A DNA stretch of 52,514 nucleotides. Source: Erythrobacter sp. HI0063 (GTDB taxonomy: Bacteria; Pseudomonadota; Alphaproteobacteria; Sphingomonadales; Sphingomonadaceae). The notes under the pieces are model-generated. The model did not search any database. It was not told where the DNA came from and saw nothing but the letters and a program-made list of their open reading frames with translations. The position numbers and the translations under genes are program-made. The stretch is from the NCBI RefSeq assembly GCF_001635685.1, contig NZ_LWFF01000108.1:1-52514 (forward strand), given 5' to 3'. Positions 17,524 through 26,182 of the stretch are shown piece by piece (the stretch's first letter is position 1; every line of letters begins with the position of its first letter).

Positions 17524-17541
17524 TTTGAACAGTTGTTCAGG
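17524..17541. promoter_or_regulatory. Putative operator, type TTTGAACAnnTGTTCAAA
   Basis: TTTGAACAGTTGTTCAGG contains the perfect arms TGAACA/TGTTCA. It lies in the 83-bp divergent interval between the SDR and thiolase genes and overlaps the thiolase Shine-Dalgarno sequence AGGAG (17539-17543), so a bound repressor would block that transcript directly. Confidence 0.6.
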
Positions 17542-17550
17542 AGATAAAAA

Positions 17551-18720
17551 TTGAGTGAGGCCTATATGATCGCCGCCGTCCGCACCGCAGGCGGTCGCCG
17601 CAAAGGCAAACTGGCGAGCGTGCATCCCGCAGACCTCGGATCGAGCGCGATCGATGGCGTGCTCGATCGAGCGGGGATCGATCCTGCGCTGGTCGAGGAT
17701 GTCATCATGGGCTGCGTCGATCAGATCGGCGAGCAGAGCATGAACATCGCCCGGCAAGCCGTACTGACTTCGAAACTGCCGCAATCGACACCGGCCACCA
17801 CAGTCGATCGCCAGTGCGGCTCCTCACAGCAGGCGCTGCATTTTGCCGCCGCGACCGTCATGTCCGGGCAGATGGACATCGTCATTGCTGCGGGTACCGA
17901 AAGCATGACGCGCGTGCCACTGATGGCCAACCATCTCGTCGGCAAGGAGGCGGGCCTGGGCGGCCCCTACTCCCCAGCCCTGAAGGAAATCTATCCGGGT
18001 GAAGATTTCAGCCAGTTCGAAAGCGCAGAGCAGATCGCTCGCGATCACGACCTCTCGAAGGAAGAGCTCGACCGCTTCGCGCTGGAAAGCCATCGCCGTG
18101 CTACCGCGGCGCAGGACCGCGGCGACTTCGAGGATGAAATCGTGCCGGTCAAAGTTACCGTAGACGGTGAGACAGTCTTGCACACGGCAGATGAAGGCGT
18201 CAGGCGCGACGCTTCCCTAGAAGGCATCGCCGGTGTTTCCCCGATCCTAGAAGGCGGGCGCCTTACCGCCGCTTCGGCCAGCCAGATTTGCGACGGCGCC
18301 AGCGCCGTGCTTGTCGCCAGCGCGGCGGCGGTCGAGCGACACGGCCTCACTCCGATCGCACGCATCCACTCGATGACGGTGACTGCCGGAAACCCCGCAA
18401 ACATGCTGGAAGAACCGCTCTTCGCGACCGACAAGGCGCTGAACCGGGCAGGCCTGAAGATCGAGGATATCGACCTGTACGAAGTCAACGAAGCCTTCGC
18501 CTCCGTCCCGGTTGCCTGGTTGAAGCATGTCGGCGCCGACCCGGATAAGTTGAACGTCAATGGCGGCGCGATCGCACTAGGCCATCCGCTGGGTGCCAGC
18601 GGCACCAAGCTGATGGCCACGCTCGTCCATGCGCTGCGCAAGCGCGGCCTGCGCTACGGCCTCCAGACGATGTGCGAGGGTGGCGGCCAAGCCAATGTCA
18701 CCATCGTAGAAGCACTTTAA
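17551..18720 (+). CDS. Acetyl-CoA acetyltransferase (thiolase II family)
   Basis: A 389-residue thiolase with the nucleophile Cys89 in DRQCGSSQQALHFAA, ESMTRVPL, NEAFASVPVAWLKH, the His loop NGGAIALGHPLGASGTK and the C-terminal acid/base cysteine region MCEGGGQANVTIVE. The start is the TTG at 17551: AGGAG lies 7 bases before it, whereas the next ATG (17566) has no ribosome-binding site. It would cleave 3-ketoacyl-CoA, probably for the MFE-2-type dehydrogenase encoded divergently. The stop is 6 bp from that of the convergent MaoC gene. Confidence 0.95.
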   Translation: MSEAYMIAAVRTAGGRRKGKLASVHPADLGSSAIDGVLDRAGIDPALVEDVIMGCVDQIGEQSMNIARQAVLTSKLPQSTPATTVDRQCGSSQQALHFAAATVMSGQMDIVIAAGTESMTRVPLMANHLVGKEAGLGGPYSPALKEIYPGEDFSQFESAEQIARDHDLSKEELDRFALESHRRATAAQDRGDFEDEIVPVKVTVDGETVLHTADEGVRRDASLEGIAGVSPILEGGRLTAASASQICDGASAVLVASAAAVERHGLTPIARIHSMTVTAGNPANMLEEPLFATDKALNRAGLKIEDIDLYEVNEAFASVPVAWLKHVGADPDKLNVNGGAIALGHPLGASGTKLMATLVHALRKRGLRYGLQTMCEGGGQANVTIVEAL

Positions 18721-18726
18721 TCGCGA

Positions 18727-19179
18727 TCAGTCGAAGTACAGAAAAACGAGTTCGGCGACGAGGGCGGGCTTGTCCTCGTCGGCGATCTCCATCGTCGCGT
18801 CAGCCGTGACCCGGATGCCACCGGACGCCTCTTCGACTTGCTTGATCCCAAGCGCCAGGCGAACCTTGGATCCGACAGGCACCGGAGCGAGAAATCGCAG
18901 TTTGTTGGCTCCCACGTTCAGAACGCGCGAAGCTTCCACCTCGAGGATCTCAGGCATCAGGGAGGCGATCAACGACAGGGTGAGATATCCGTGCGCTATG
19001 GTTTTCCCACCCGGCCCTTCCTGTGCTGCGCGCACCGGATCGGTGTGGATCCACTGATAATCGCCCGTCGTCCGCGCAAATGCATCGATCGTCGCCTGAT
19101 CGATGACCATCCAATCGCTCGCCCCGATGACGTGGCCGATCTGCGTTGCGAGTGCCTTTGCGTTCTCGAACCTTCGCAT
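18727..19179 (-). CDS. MaoC-like (R)-specific enoyl-CoA hydratase
   Basis: A 150-residue single hot-dog protein. The R-hydratase motif is clear: TTGDYQWIHTDPVRA with the catalytic dyad Asp40 and His45, followed by GKTIAHGYLTLSLI. The family is NodN/MaoC-like and usually about this length. It would hydrate trans-2-enoyl-CoA to (3R)-hydroxyacyl-CoA, the substrate of the MFE-2-type SDR encoded two genes away. It is divergent from the TetR gene, with a putative operator in the shared 54-bp interval. Confidence 0.9.
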   Translation of the reverse strand: MRRFENAKALATQIGHVIGASDWMVIDQATIDAFARTTGDYQWIHTDPVRAAQEGPGGKTIAHGYLTLSLIASLMPEILEVEASRVLNVGANKLRFLAPVPVGSKVRLALGIKQVEEASGGIRVTADATMEIADEDKPALVAELVFLYFD

Positions 19180-19214
19180 TATGTCCCCCTTGCTGCCAAC
19201 ATGGCCCTACCAAC

Positions 19215-19232
19215 TTTGAACAGGTGTTGAAA
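19215..19232. promoter_or_regulatory. Putative operator, type TTTGAACAnnTGTTCAAA (autoregulatory)
   Basis: TTTGAACAGGTGTTGAAA has arms TTTnAACA/TGTTnAAA and ends two bases before the GTG start of the TetR gene, inside the interval shared with the divergent MaoC gene. The position is that of a classical autoregulatory TetR operator. Confidence 0.6.
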
Positions 19233-19233
19233 A

Positions 19234-19866
19234 GTGAAAAAAAGGGAGCGCAAATCCGCTGCTGCAACGCGCGACCTGCTGCTCGATGCTGCGACCTCGT
19301 TGATGGCGGAGCGCCGTTCCCCGGACATCTCGCTGGCCGATATCGCGGAGCGCACCGGAATGAGCCGGGCACTGGTGATCTATTATTTCGGCAGCAAGGA
19401 GGGCATGCTACTGGCCGTGCTAGACCTTGGCGTGTCGCAGGCCGTGGCCGGGCTCGCCGAGCTCGCCGTGGCTGACCTTCCCGTGAAGACCAAGCTGCGG
19501 ATGCACATATCCGGGCTGGTGCGAACCTATATCCAGGTCCCCTACGCCAACCAGCTGCTGCAGCTCATGATGCTGCCCGACAATCCGGGGCGCGCGCACA
19601 AGGTGGCCGAAATCTACGTTCGCCCGCTCTCCGAATTCTATCAGTCGATCATCGAACAGGGCGCGCGAGAAGGGGTTTTTCGCGTGGTCGATGCGAGATT
19701 GTTCTATTTCATGCTGGTGGGCGCGACCGAACATTTTACGGCGAGCGGGCTCGTGATGAGCGACATCTTCGGCGAACCCGGCATCACCGAGGTGCTGCAG
19801 CGCCGCTACGAGGCATTTCTCTACGAAACCGCACTGGGCGTGCTGGCACCGGGGGAGCGGGACTGA
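19234..19866 (+). CDS. TetR/AcrR-family transcriptional regulator A
   Basis: A 210-residue TetR-family repressor starting at GTG 19234. The N-terminal helix-turn-helix reads ISLADIAERTGMSRALVIYY followed by FGSKEGMLLAVLD, the family's hallmark. The C-terminal ligand domain has no recognisable substrate signature. It is divergent from the MaoC gene with a palindrome immediately before its start, and related palindromes at 17524 and 16516 suggest that it controls the thiolase/SDR pair and TonB receptor 1. The ligand is probably an acyl-CoA intermediate or the growth substrate (inference). Confidence 0.92.
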   Translation: MKKRERKSAAATRDLLLDAATSLMAERRSPDISLADIAERTGMSRALVIYYFGSKEGMLLAVLDLGVSQAVAGLAELAVADLPVKTKLRMHISGLVRTYIQVPYANQLLQLMMLPDNPGRAHKVAEIYVRPLSEFYQSIIEQGAREGVFRVVDARLFYFMLVGATEHFTASGLVMSDIFGEPGITEVLQRRYEAFLYETALGVLAPGERD

Positions 19867-19871
19867 CGCCG

Positions 19872-20693
19872 CTATCGGTCCGGTGCGGTCACCGCCGTGG
19901 CCGTCGCCACCAATTTTCCCTCTACCGTCGCGCTGGCCGAAAGATGGCAAGCGCGCTTCGCCGGACGATCGATCTGCGCGCAAGCCACGACCCCGCGATG
20001 TGCGGCCGGGCTGAGATAACGCAGGGATATGGTCCGGACGAACTGGTCATCGGGCGCCGTTCGCTGGGCCGCCTCGAACAGCGCGATCGCGACCGCGCCG
20101 CCATGCACGATCGGCCCCGCCTCCCAGCCGATGACCGCGTCGCTCCCAACCATCGACACCTTACAGGGCCCTGCCTCTCGCAGACCGATCGTTTCGCGAA
20201 ATGGGCCGCGATATCCGTCGGGGCTGAAGCGACCGGCATGTTCGGGATCGCCCGGCTCGCCCGATGGAAATCTGCCTAGCAGGAAATTGCCCCCGCCATG
20301 CATGACGATGCCCCTTGCGTCGCGGAGTTCGATTCTGGCCGTAGCCAAATCGCCAACCGCGCCGACATAGTTCGCTCGGGCAACACATTCGCCCTCGATC
20401 TCGCGTCGTAGTGCACAGAACCACAGATCCAGGGTCGCAATACCACGGTCGGCGGGCACACTTTTACCGATCGAGAGGCTGAGGCAATCGTCCATCAGAC
20501 CGATCCCGGCGAGCGGGTCGATTGCCGAGCCACCCGGCATCGCCAGGCGCGCCAGCGGACGAATGCGCATCTGCGCGATATCGCCGTCGACCGCGATCTC
20601 GGCTCCGAGCGTCCGTATGAATGGCGACGCCTCCTGCCAGAAGAGCCGCTTTGCTAATTGGTCGGGGGGCAGCAGGCCGGTCAAAGCCGCCAT
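19872..20693 (-). CDS. Acyl-CoA thioesterase-like double hot-dog protein
   Basis: A 273-residue protein starting at ATG 20693, overlapping the end of the preceding gene by 13 bp. The pattern of two hot-dog halves, with the second containing EAGPIVHGGAVAIALFEAAQ and ISLRYLSPAAHRGVVACAQI, resembles TesB/4HBT_3-type acyl-CoA thioesterases. The first half includes PADRGIATLDLWFCAL and GDLATARIELRD. It may hydrolyse dead-end CoA thioesters or relieve CoA limitation. Catalytic residues are not evident, so the assignment rests on fold pattern and context. Confidence 0.65.
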   Translation of the reverse strand: MAALTGLLPPDQLAKRLFWQEASPFIRTLGAEIAVDGDIAQMRIRPLARLAMPGGSAIDPLAGIGLMDDCLSLSIGKSVPADRGIATLDLWFCALRREIEGECVARANYVGAVGDLATARIELRDARGIVMHGGGNFLLGRFPSGEPGDPEHAGRFSPDGYRGPFRETIGLREAGPCKVSMVGSDAVIGWEAGPIVHGGAVAIALFEAAQRTAPDDQFVRTISLRYLSPAAHRGVVACAQIDRPAKRACHLSASATVEGKLVATATAVTAPDR

Positions 20694-21430
20694 CCCTCGC
20701 GTGCATAGGCGGCGTTGATCGGCGCGACATCCTCGCGCAAGGTCCAGTCTGCGCCGACATCGCTCGATATGTGGAAGGCGTAAGGCTTCGCTTCTGGCAT
20801 GGCGCGCAGATGGGCGGCGTAAGCGTCCAGCGTCGCTTCGCGCGGGTCGCCATCGCTGTAGCGTACGCGCCATCCGATGAAGGGCGGCAGCACTGAGAGG
20901 CCTGCGTAGTGGAACGTGCCGCTATGCAGATGCCAGAGGCTGGCTTCCATGTTGCCAAGCAAGCCGCCCGGCCCCGCCATTTCGGGATAGCAGCCGGTCG
21001 TGAAGGCCAGCATTGCGCTGCGTGGTTTCAGTCCGCCATGCTCCAGCCGCAGGCCCGCGCCATAGACGAGGCCGTTGACGAATACCCGGTCGATCCACCC
21101 CTTCAGGATGGCTGGCACCGACCACCACCATAGCGGAAATTGCAGGATCAGATGATCGCACCAGAACAGGCGGTCGATTTCCTGCCGGATGTCCGGCGCG
21201 AAGGCACCCTCCCGAACCGCGTGCTTCTGCTCGCGATCATACTGCAGCCGGTCGGGAAAGCGGCGTTCCTGGAAATCATCGCCGCGCGCGACGGGATCGA
21301 ACTGCATCGCGTAAAGGTCGGACACGACGACCTCATGGCCTTCTGCCCGCAAGACCTCGACCGACCGATCGCGCATCGCTGCGCCCAGCGAATTCGGTTC
21401 GGGATTGGCATAGACGATGAAGATGCGCAT
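20681..21430 (-). CDS. NAD(P)H:quinone oxidoreductase, flavodoxin-like fold
   Basis: A 249-residue protein of the NQO1/KefF/MdaB flavodoxin-like group. It begins MRIFIVYANPEPNSLGAAM, the FMN/FAD-phosphate loop, and has the highly conserved LILQFPLWWWSVPAILKGWI and DRVFVNGLVYG segments of this family. It probably reduces quinones with NAD(P)H using bound flavin. Its ATG overlaps the ligase stop (TGATG), so the three genes from 22992 to 19872 form one operon. A quinone or enone intermediate of the pathway is a possible substrate (inference). Confidence 0.87.
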   Translation of the reverse strand: MRIFIVYANPEPNSLGAAMRDRSVEVLRAEGHEVVVSDLYAMQFDPVARGDDFQERRFPDRLQYDREQKHAVREGAFAPDIRQEIDRLFWCDHLILQFPLWWWSVPAILKGWIDRVFVNGLVYGAGLRLEHGGLKPRSAMLAFTTGCYPEMAGPGGLLGNMEASLWHLHSGTFHYAGLSVLPPFIGWRVRYSDGDPREATLDAYAAHLRAMPEAKPYAFHISSDVGADWTLREDVAPINAAYAREGWRL

Positions 21431-22992
21431 CAACCAATTCCTCGGTCGCGTTCGCGCCAGAAAGGTTCGCGCAGGACATTCTTCTGCAGCTTTCCGGTAC
21501 CCGTGTAGGGCAGCTCCTCGCGGAACTCGACCGAGACGGGGCATTTGTAACCGGCGATATGCTGCTTGCAGTGTTCGCGAAGCGTGCGCGGATCCGCCGT
21601 GCTGCCCGGATGCGGGACCACCACGGCATGGACCTGCTCACCCCACTTTTCACTGGGAATGCCGATGACCGCGCAAGCGGCGACAGCCGGATGCTTGGCC
21701 AGCGCGTTCTCGACCTCGGCAGAATAGACATTCTCTCCCCCGCTGACGATCATGTCTTTGCGGCGATCGACTAGGAACAGGAATCCGTCCTCGTCGACAT
21801 AACCCATGTCGCCCGAACGCATCCAGCCGTCAGTCAGAACCTCGGCGCTCGCTTCGGGCTGGTTCCAGTATCCCGCCATTACGATCGGGCCGCTGCACGT
21901 CACCTCGCCCACTTCCCCGATCGCGGCTTCGGATCCGTCCTCGCGCCGCAGGCGCAGGGTCACGCCCACCGCCGGGCGCCCGGCCGAGCGCAGTCGCCCG
22001 GTTTGCGCCAGGTCCATATCGCGATGCACCCAGGCGGGAAGGACGGTGTAGGGGCCGCTCGTCTCGGTCATGCCATAGCCCTGCACGAGGCTGACATGCG
22101 GCAGTCGCTTGATGATGCTGCGCAGCAGCGTCTCGTCGATCGGCGCGCCGCCATATTGAATGAGGCGCAGTTTCGCGAGCGCACCGGTGATGTCTTCCTC
22201 GTAGGCGATAAGGCGCTGAAGCATGACGGGCACCAGCAGGGTGTAGGTCGCACCCTCCCGCTCGGCGACGTCGATGAAGGCGCGCTCTTCGAAAGTGCGC
22301 AGGAAGGTGCATGTCGCGCCGCGAAAATAGGCCCGCATAGCCACGCACATGCCGGCAAGATGGAACAACGGCGCCACCGCCAACACGACGTCGTCGGCAT
22401 CGACCGGAATCTCGAGCAGATTGATGAGTGTGTTGTTCGCAAGCATGGTGTGCGACAGCATCACCCCTTTGGGAAAGCCGGTCGTCCCGCCAGTGTAGAA
22501 CACGCCCGCCAGGTCGGCGCCTTCACGATGGACGCACGGCGCGGGCGCATGGCGGTCTATCAGGCTTTCATACGTGGCCTCCGCCCCCTCATCCCATCCG
22601 CCTACGGCGATCACGGTGGCGAGCGAGGCGGAACGGCCCTTCAGGTCCGGAACCAGATGCGCAAAACCGGAGTCGACGATGATTATGCGCGTATCGCAAT
22701 CGTCTAGGGAGAAGGCGATTTCGGCAGCGCTCCACCGGATATTGATCAGGTTGATCGCCGCGCCCGACCACCAAGTCGCCAGCATGGATTCCAGGTAATA
22801 GTCGCTATTGTCCGCTAGGATGCCGACGCGATCGCCCGCCGCGACGCCCAGCTCGGCCAAGGCCGCCGCCAGTCGCGCCACGCGATCTTGCAGATCGCGC
22901 CAACTCGTCCGCCGCCCTTCGAAAGATGTCGCGATTGCATCCGCGCTGTACCGCGCGTGATGCATCAACGGTTGTACCAATTCCCAATCCAT
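21430..22992 (-). CDS. Acyl-CoA synthetase (AMP-forming) 2
   Basis: A 520-residue ANL ligase. The nucleotide loop YTGGTTGFPKG is at residues 166-176; LAVAPLFHLAGMC, QYGGAPIDETLL, GYGMTETSGPYTVLP, RSGDMGYVDEDGFLFLVDRRKDM, SGGENVYSAEVENAL and the C-terminal Lys in YTGTGKLQKNVLRE are all present. The start ATG 22992 follows GGGAGAGG. A palindrome lies 33 bp upstream. It heads an operon with the flavodoxin-fold oxidoreductase and thioesterase-like genes. With ligase 1 it gives the locus two CoA-activation enzymes, perhaps for the parent acid and a side-chain or degradation product. Confidence 0.93.
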   Translation of the reverse strand: MDWELVQPLMHHARYSADAIATSFEGRRTSWRDLQDRVARLAAALAELGVAAGDRVGILADNSDYYLESMLATWWSGAAINLINIRWSAAEIAFSLDDCDTRIIIVDSGFAHLVPDLKGRSASLATVIAVGGWDEGAEATYESLIDRHAPAPCVHREGADLAGVFYTGGTTGFPKGVMLSHTMLANNTLINLLEIPVDADDVVLAVAPLFHLAGMCVAMRAYFRGATCTFLRTFEERAFIDVAEREGATYTLLVPVMLQRLIAYEEDITGALAKLRLIQYGGAPIDETLLRSIIKRLPHVSLVQGYGMTETSGPYTVLPAWVHRDMDLAQTGRLRSAGRPAVGVTLRLRREDGSEAAIGEVGEVTCSGPIVMAGYWNQPEASAEVLTDGWMRSGDMGYVDEDGFLFLVDRRKDMIVSGGENVYSAEVENALAKHPAVAACAVIGIPSEKWGEQVHAVVVPHPGSTADPRTLREHCKQHIAGYKCPVSVEFREELPYTGTGKLQKNVLREPFWRERDRGIG

Positions 22993-23024
22993 CGAGCCTC
23001 TCCCATCATATCGGGCTCGATGTT

Positions 23025-23042
23025 AGTCCGACGAGTCGGACT
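23025..23042. promoter_or_regulatory. Putative TetR operator, AGTCCGAC-GA-GTCGGACT
   Basis: Perfect 8-bp arms AGTCCGAC/GTCGGACT are separated by two bases, 33 bp upstream of acyl-CoA synthetase 2 and just past the stop of the TetR B gene. It is a variant of the ACCGACGCGTCGGT sites (CCGAC/GTCGG core retained). Confidence 0.65.
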
Positions 23043-23056
23043 ATTCAACCGAAAGC

Positions 23057-23644
23057 TTAGACGTTCAGATATCCGTCCAAAAACAACCGTCCGATACGAT
23101 CGCACAGCATGTCGGGCGACAGCCGCCCTGCCGGATCGTACCAAAGGTCGGTCCAGTTCAGCATGCCGAGCAGCAGCAGCGACCGCGTTTTGACCTCGTC
23201 CCGTGGAAGGTCGGGACGGAGCGACGCCAGAATCTGCGCCGTGGCTTCGATCACGTCTCGCTCGAGCTGGATCAGCGGCTCGCGCTTCTCCTCGGGCAGA
23301 TACTTCACATCGTTCATCGCGCTGACGTGGCGCTGGCGCGATGCGTTGGATTTTTGCACGTAGAGCACGATAAACTTCCGGAACTTTTCTTCCGGCTCCA
23401 GATCGCTCGACCCGACGTCCTCGATATCCGAGAGAAGCTGATCGAGATGCTCGGTCAGCATGGCGCTGAGCAGGTCGTCCTTGCTCGAAAAGTAGTGATA
23501 CAGCATCGACTTCGTCGCCCCGCAAGCGGTGGCGACAGCCTGCAGTTTCGCATTCGCATAACCGACCTCGGAAAACAGGGCGGCCGCCTTATCCATGATG
23601 GTCTTGGCTTTTTCGTCGTAATCCTTTGCACGGACGCGGGGCAT
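23057..23644 (-). CDS. TetR/AcrR-family transcriptional regulator B
   Basis: A 195-residue TetR-family regulator. The N-terminal DNA-binding region contains AALFSEVGYANAKLQAVATA, CGATKSMLYHYFSSKDDLLSAML, and the C-terminal domain resembles the TetR_C group that includes acyl-CoA-responsive regulators (FIVLYVQKSNASRQRHVSAM). It is divergent from TonB receptor 2. A perfect palindrome (23743-23760) lies in the shared interval and another (23025-23042) just downstream, so it is the likely reader of the ACCGACGCGTCGGT family of sites across the locus. Confidence 0.92.
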   Translation of the reverse strand: MPRVRAKDYDEKAKTIMDKAAALFSEVGYANAKLQAVATACGATKSMLYHYFSSKDDLLSAMLTEHLDQLLSDIEDVGSSDLEPEEKFRKFIVLYVQKSNASRQRHVSAMNDVKYLPEEKREPLIQLERDVIEATAQILASLRPDLPRDEVKTRSLLLLGMLNWTDLWYDPAGRLSPDMLCDRIGRLFLDGYLNV

Positions 23645-23742
23645 AGGCGTTCTTTAATCCATAACTATCTGATTTACGCTTCGCATTGCCACACCAAGTT
23701 CCACATAGCCACCCGTCGCCGGCGAGACATCAATTAATTGCT

Positions 23743-23760
23743 AGACCGACGCGTCGGTCT
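23743..23760. promoter_or_regulatory. Putative TetR operator, perfect 18-bp palindrome
   Basis: AGACCGACGCGTCGGTCT is a perfect palindrome in the divergent interval between TetR B (start 23644) and TonB receptor 2 (start 23821). The inner 14 bp are identical to the site before TonB receptor 1. The position suits repression of the receptor and autoregulation of TetR B. Confidence 0.8.
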
Positions 23761-23820
23761 GCTATATTTCCCGCACTGACAAAGCATCAAAAGATGCATC
23801 ATCAAGGGAGAGAAAACACC

Positions 23821-26145
23821 ATGAAAATGAACGCCTCTTGGCTGGCTGGTTGCGCCGGAATCGCATTCCTCAACACGCCCGTTGCCGCTCAGGAATCTGC
23901 TAGAGCACAAACTGGTGACGAAGCCGCGCTTGAAGAAGACGCACCTGCTCCCACGGCGAGCCCGCGCGGCGGCGTCGAAGCGCTGACCGGAGAAATCGTC
24001 GTCACCGCCCGCAAGCGCGGCGAAGAACGGATTCAGGACGTGGCAATCGCCGCGACGGCCTTTGGTCCCGAACAGCTCGAGGCCCAGAACTTCCGCGACC
24101 TGACCTCGATCAGTTTCTCGGTCCCGAACGTTCAGCTTGAAAGTCTCGGGTCGGTGAAGGGCGTGGCGAGCTTTTCGATCAGAGGGCTAGGCATCAACAG
24201 CTCGATCCCTTCTATCGACCCGACCGTGGGCGTCTTTGTAGACGGCGTGTACCTCGGCATCACGTCCGGTGTCATTCTCGATAATTTCGATATTGCGGGG
24301 CTTGAGGTGCTGCGTGGACCACAGGGGGTGCTGTTCGGCCGCAACGTGACGGGCGGCGCCGTCTTGCTGCGTACGACCGAGCCCACGGACACATTCACCA
24401 TGAACTTGCACGCGGGTGTTGAAACCGGAACCCGCTACACCGTTGACGGCGTGATTACCGGGCCCCTGGTCGACAGGCTTCTGAGCGGCAAGGTCGCGGC
24501 CTATTACTCTAAGGACGAAGGCTGGTTCGACGATAATCGCGCTGGCCCGAATCTCGGAAAATCGGAAGCCCTGATCCTGCGCGGTGCGCTCAAGCTTACG
24601 ACCGGCGCTTTCGAAGCGATCCTGCGCTACGATCATAATGAGGGGGATGGCGATGGCCCCGTTCCTCAGAACCACGCGATTTATTCCCGCAATTCCTACG
24701 ACTATGCGAGCGGTTACGCGGGGTTTTTCGAGTACGAGGCGGACCAGGTCACCCTGGAGGCCAATCTCGACGTGGGTTTCGGGGACGGAACAATCACCTC
24801 GATCACGGGCTATCGGCGCTTCGAAGGCATCTCGTCCAGCAATGTCGACGGCACGTTTCGCCGCCCGGGCATTTCGGACGGGATCGATTTCGGGCCGGGC
24901 GCGGCCTTCAATCTGGACACGAACACCCTTCAGGACCAGTTGAGCCAGGAATTGCGCTATGCCGGTACCTTCGGGCGCCTCGAACTGACCACCGGCCTCT
25001 ATTACTTCACGCAGGACCTGACCTACGTCGAACGCCGCCTGATCGACACCAATCTTCTGGTGCCTGGCGCAAGCGTGCCCGTCGGCGGCGGGATCGGCGA
25101 TTTCTCTGCGCTGGGCGCTTTCGCAGCGATCGACTACGGCCTGACCTATACGCTGACGGTGAACGCCGGTCTTCGCTACACCAAGGAAGACAAGAAGGCC
25201 GATATCTCACGCATCCGACCGGTCGGCAATGCGATCGACGGCAGGGTCGGCGGCATCTTCGAGACACGGGAACTGGCTTTCACGGATACCGGCTACGACC
25301 TCTCCTTCGACAACTGGTCGCCCAAGATCGGGCTGGATTGGGAGCCCACGCCCAATATCCTCGTTTATGGGTTCTGGACACGGGGCTATCGCAGCGGCGG
25401 GATCAATTTGCGCAACACCGCTCTCGGCATCACTCCGCGTCCGTTCGGGCAGGAAGAGCAATCGACTTTCGAAATCGGCGGAAAGTTTGACCTGTTCGAT
25501 CGCCGTCTCAGGATCAATGGGGCGCTCTTCACCAACGATATCAAGAACCTCCAACGTGAACAGATCACCGCCGACCCAATTTCTGGCGTCCAGCAGATCA
25601 TTGCCAATGCGGGGGACGCAAGAATTCGTGGCTTCGAGGTCGAGGCCAATCTGCGCCTCGCCGACAATCTGCTTCTATCTGGCCAAGTCGGACATCTCGA
25701 TGGGGAATATACGACCGTAATCGCGGATATTACCGGGGATGGCCTGGTCGACCGCACCGACCTTGCTCTGAAAATTCCTCGCCTCGCACCATGGACCTAC
25801 GGCGCTACTCTTACGCACGACCTCGACCTCCCGGGCTTCGCGCTGGTTACGTCGCGCTTCAGTTGGAACCACCGCGACGCCAACTTCTTTTCAGACAACA
25901 ATCGCGGGTTTTTCGATGCGACTGATATCTTGGATCTAAATATCACCCTGCGTCCCGATGCGTCGGATCTTTCTGTAACGTTTTACGGCACGAACCTAAC
26001 CAACGAAACGACATATGGAAGTGACACTCTGTTACCCGACATCCCCCAATTCGGCGGCGATGGCGCGGGGGCGCGCCCCAGTCCTACCTACTCTCCGCTT
26101 AACCGCGGCAGGGTGTTAGGAGTGGAGATGCGCTATCGTTATTAG
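23821..26145 (+). CDS. TonB-dependent outer-membrane receptor 2
   Basis: A 774-residue TonB-dependent receptor starting at ATG 23821 after AAGGGAGAG. A signal peptide ends near NTPVAAQ. The plug begins around GEIVVTARKRGEERIQDV and includes FSIRGLGINSSIPS, VGVFVDGVYLG and LEVLRGPQGVLFGRNVTGGA; the barrel ends RVLGVEMRYRY with a terminal aromatic residue. It differs clearly from receptor 1 in sequence, so the two probably have different specificities. The ferredoxin reductase gene follows 37 bp later on the same strand and may be co-transcribed. Confidence 0.94.
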   Translation: MKMNASWLAGCAGIAFLNTPVAAQESARAQTGDEAALEEDAPAPTASPRGGVEALTGEIVVTARKRGEERIQDVAIAATAFGPEQLEAQNFRDLTSISFSVPNVQLESLGSVKGVASFSIRGLGINSSIPSIDPTVGVFVDGVYLGITSGVILDNFDIAGLEVLRGPQGVLFGRNVTGGAVLLRTTEPTDTFTMNLHAGVETGTRYTVDGVITGPLVDRLLSGKVAAYYSKDEGWFDDNRAGPNLGKSEALILRGALKLTTGAFEAILRYDHNEGDGDGPVPQNHAIYSRNSYDYASGYAGFFEYEADQVTLEANLDVGFGDGTITSITGYRRFEGISSSNVDGTFRRPGISDGIDFGPGAAFNLDTNTLQDQLSQELRYAGTFGRLELTTGLYYFTQDLTYVERRLIDTNLLVPGASVPVGGGIGDFSALGAFAAIDYGLTYTLTVNAGLRYTKEDKKADISRIRPVGNAIDGRVGGIFETRELAFTDTGYDLSFDNWSPKIGLDWEPTPNILVYGFWTRGYRSGGINLRNTALGITPRPFGQEEQSTFEIGGKFDLFDRRLRINGALFTNDIKNLQREQITADPISGVQQIIANAGDARIRGFEVEANLRLADNLLLSGQVGHLDGEYTTVIADITGDGLVDRTDLALKIPRLAPWTYGATLTHDLDLPGFALVTSRFSWNHRDANFFSDNNRGFFDATDILDLNITLRPDASDLSVTFYGTNLTNETTYGSDTLLPDIPQFGGDGAGARPSPTYSPLNRGRVLGVEMRYRY

Positions 26146-26182
26146 TTTAGCGAGGTCAATTTCAGACAGGCAACGACTTGCT

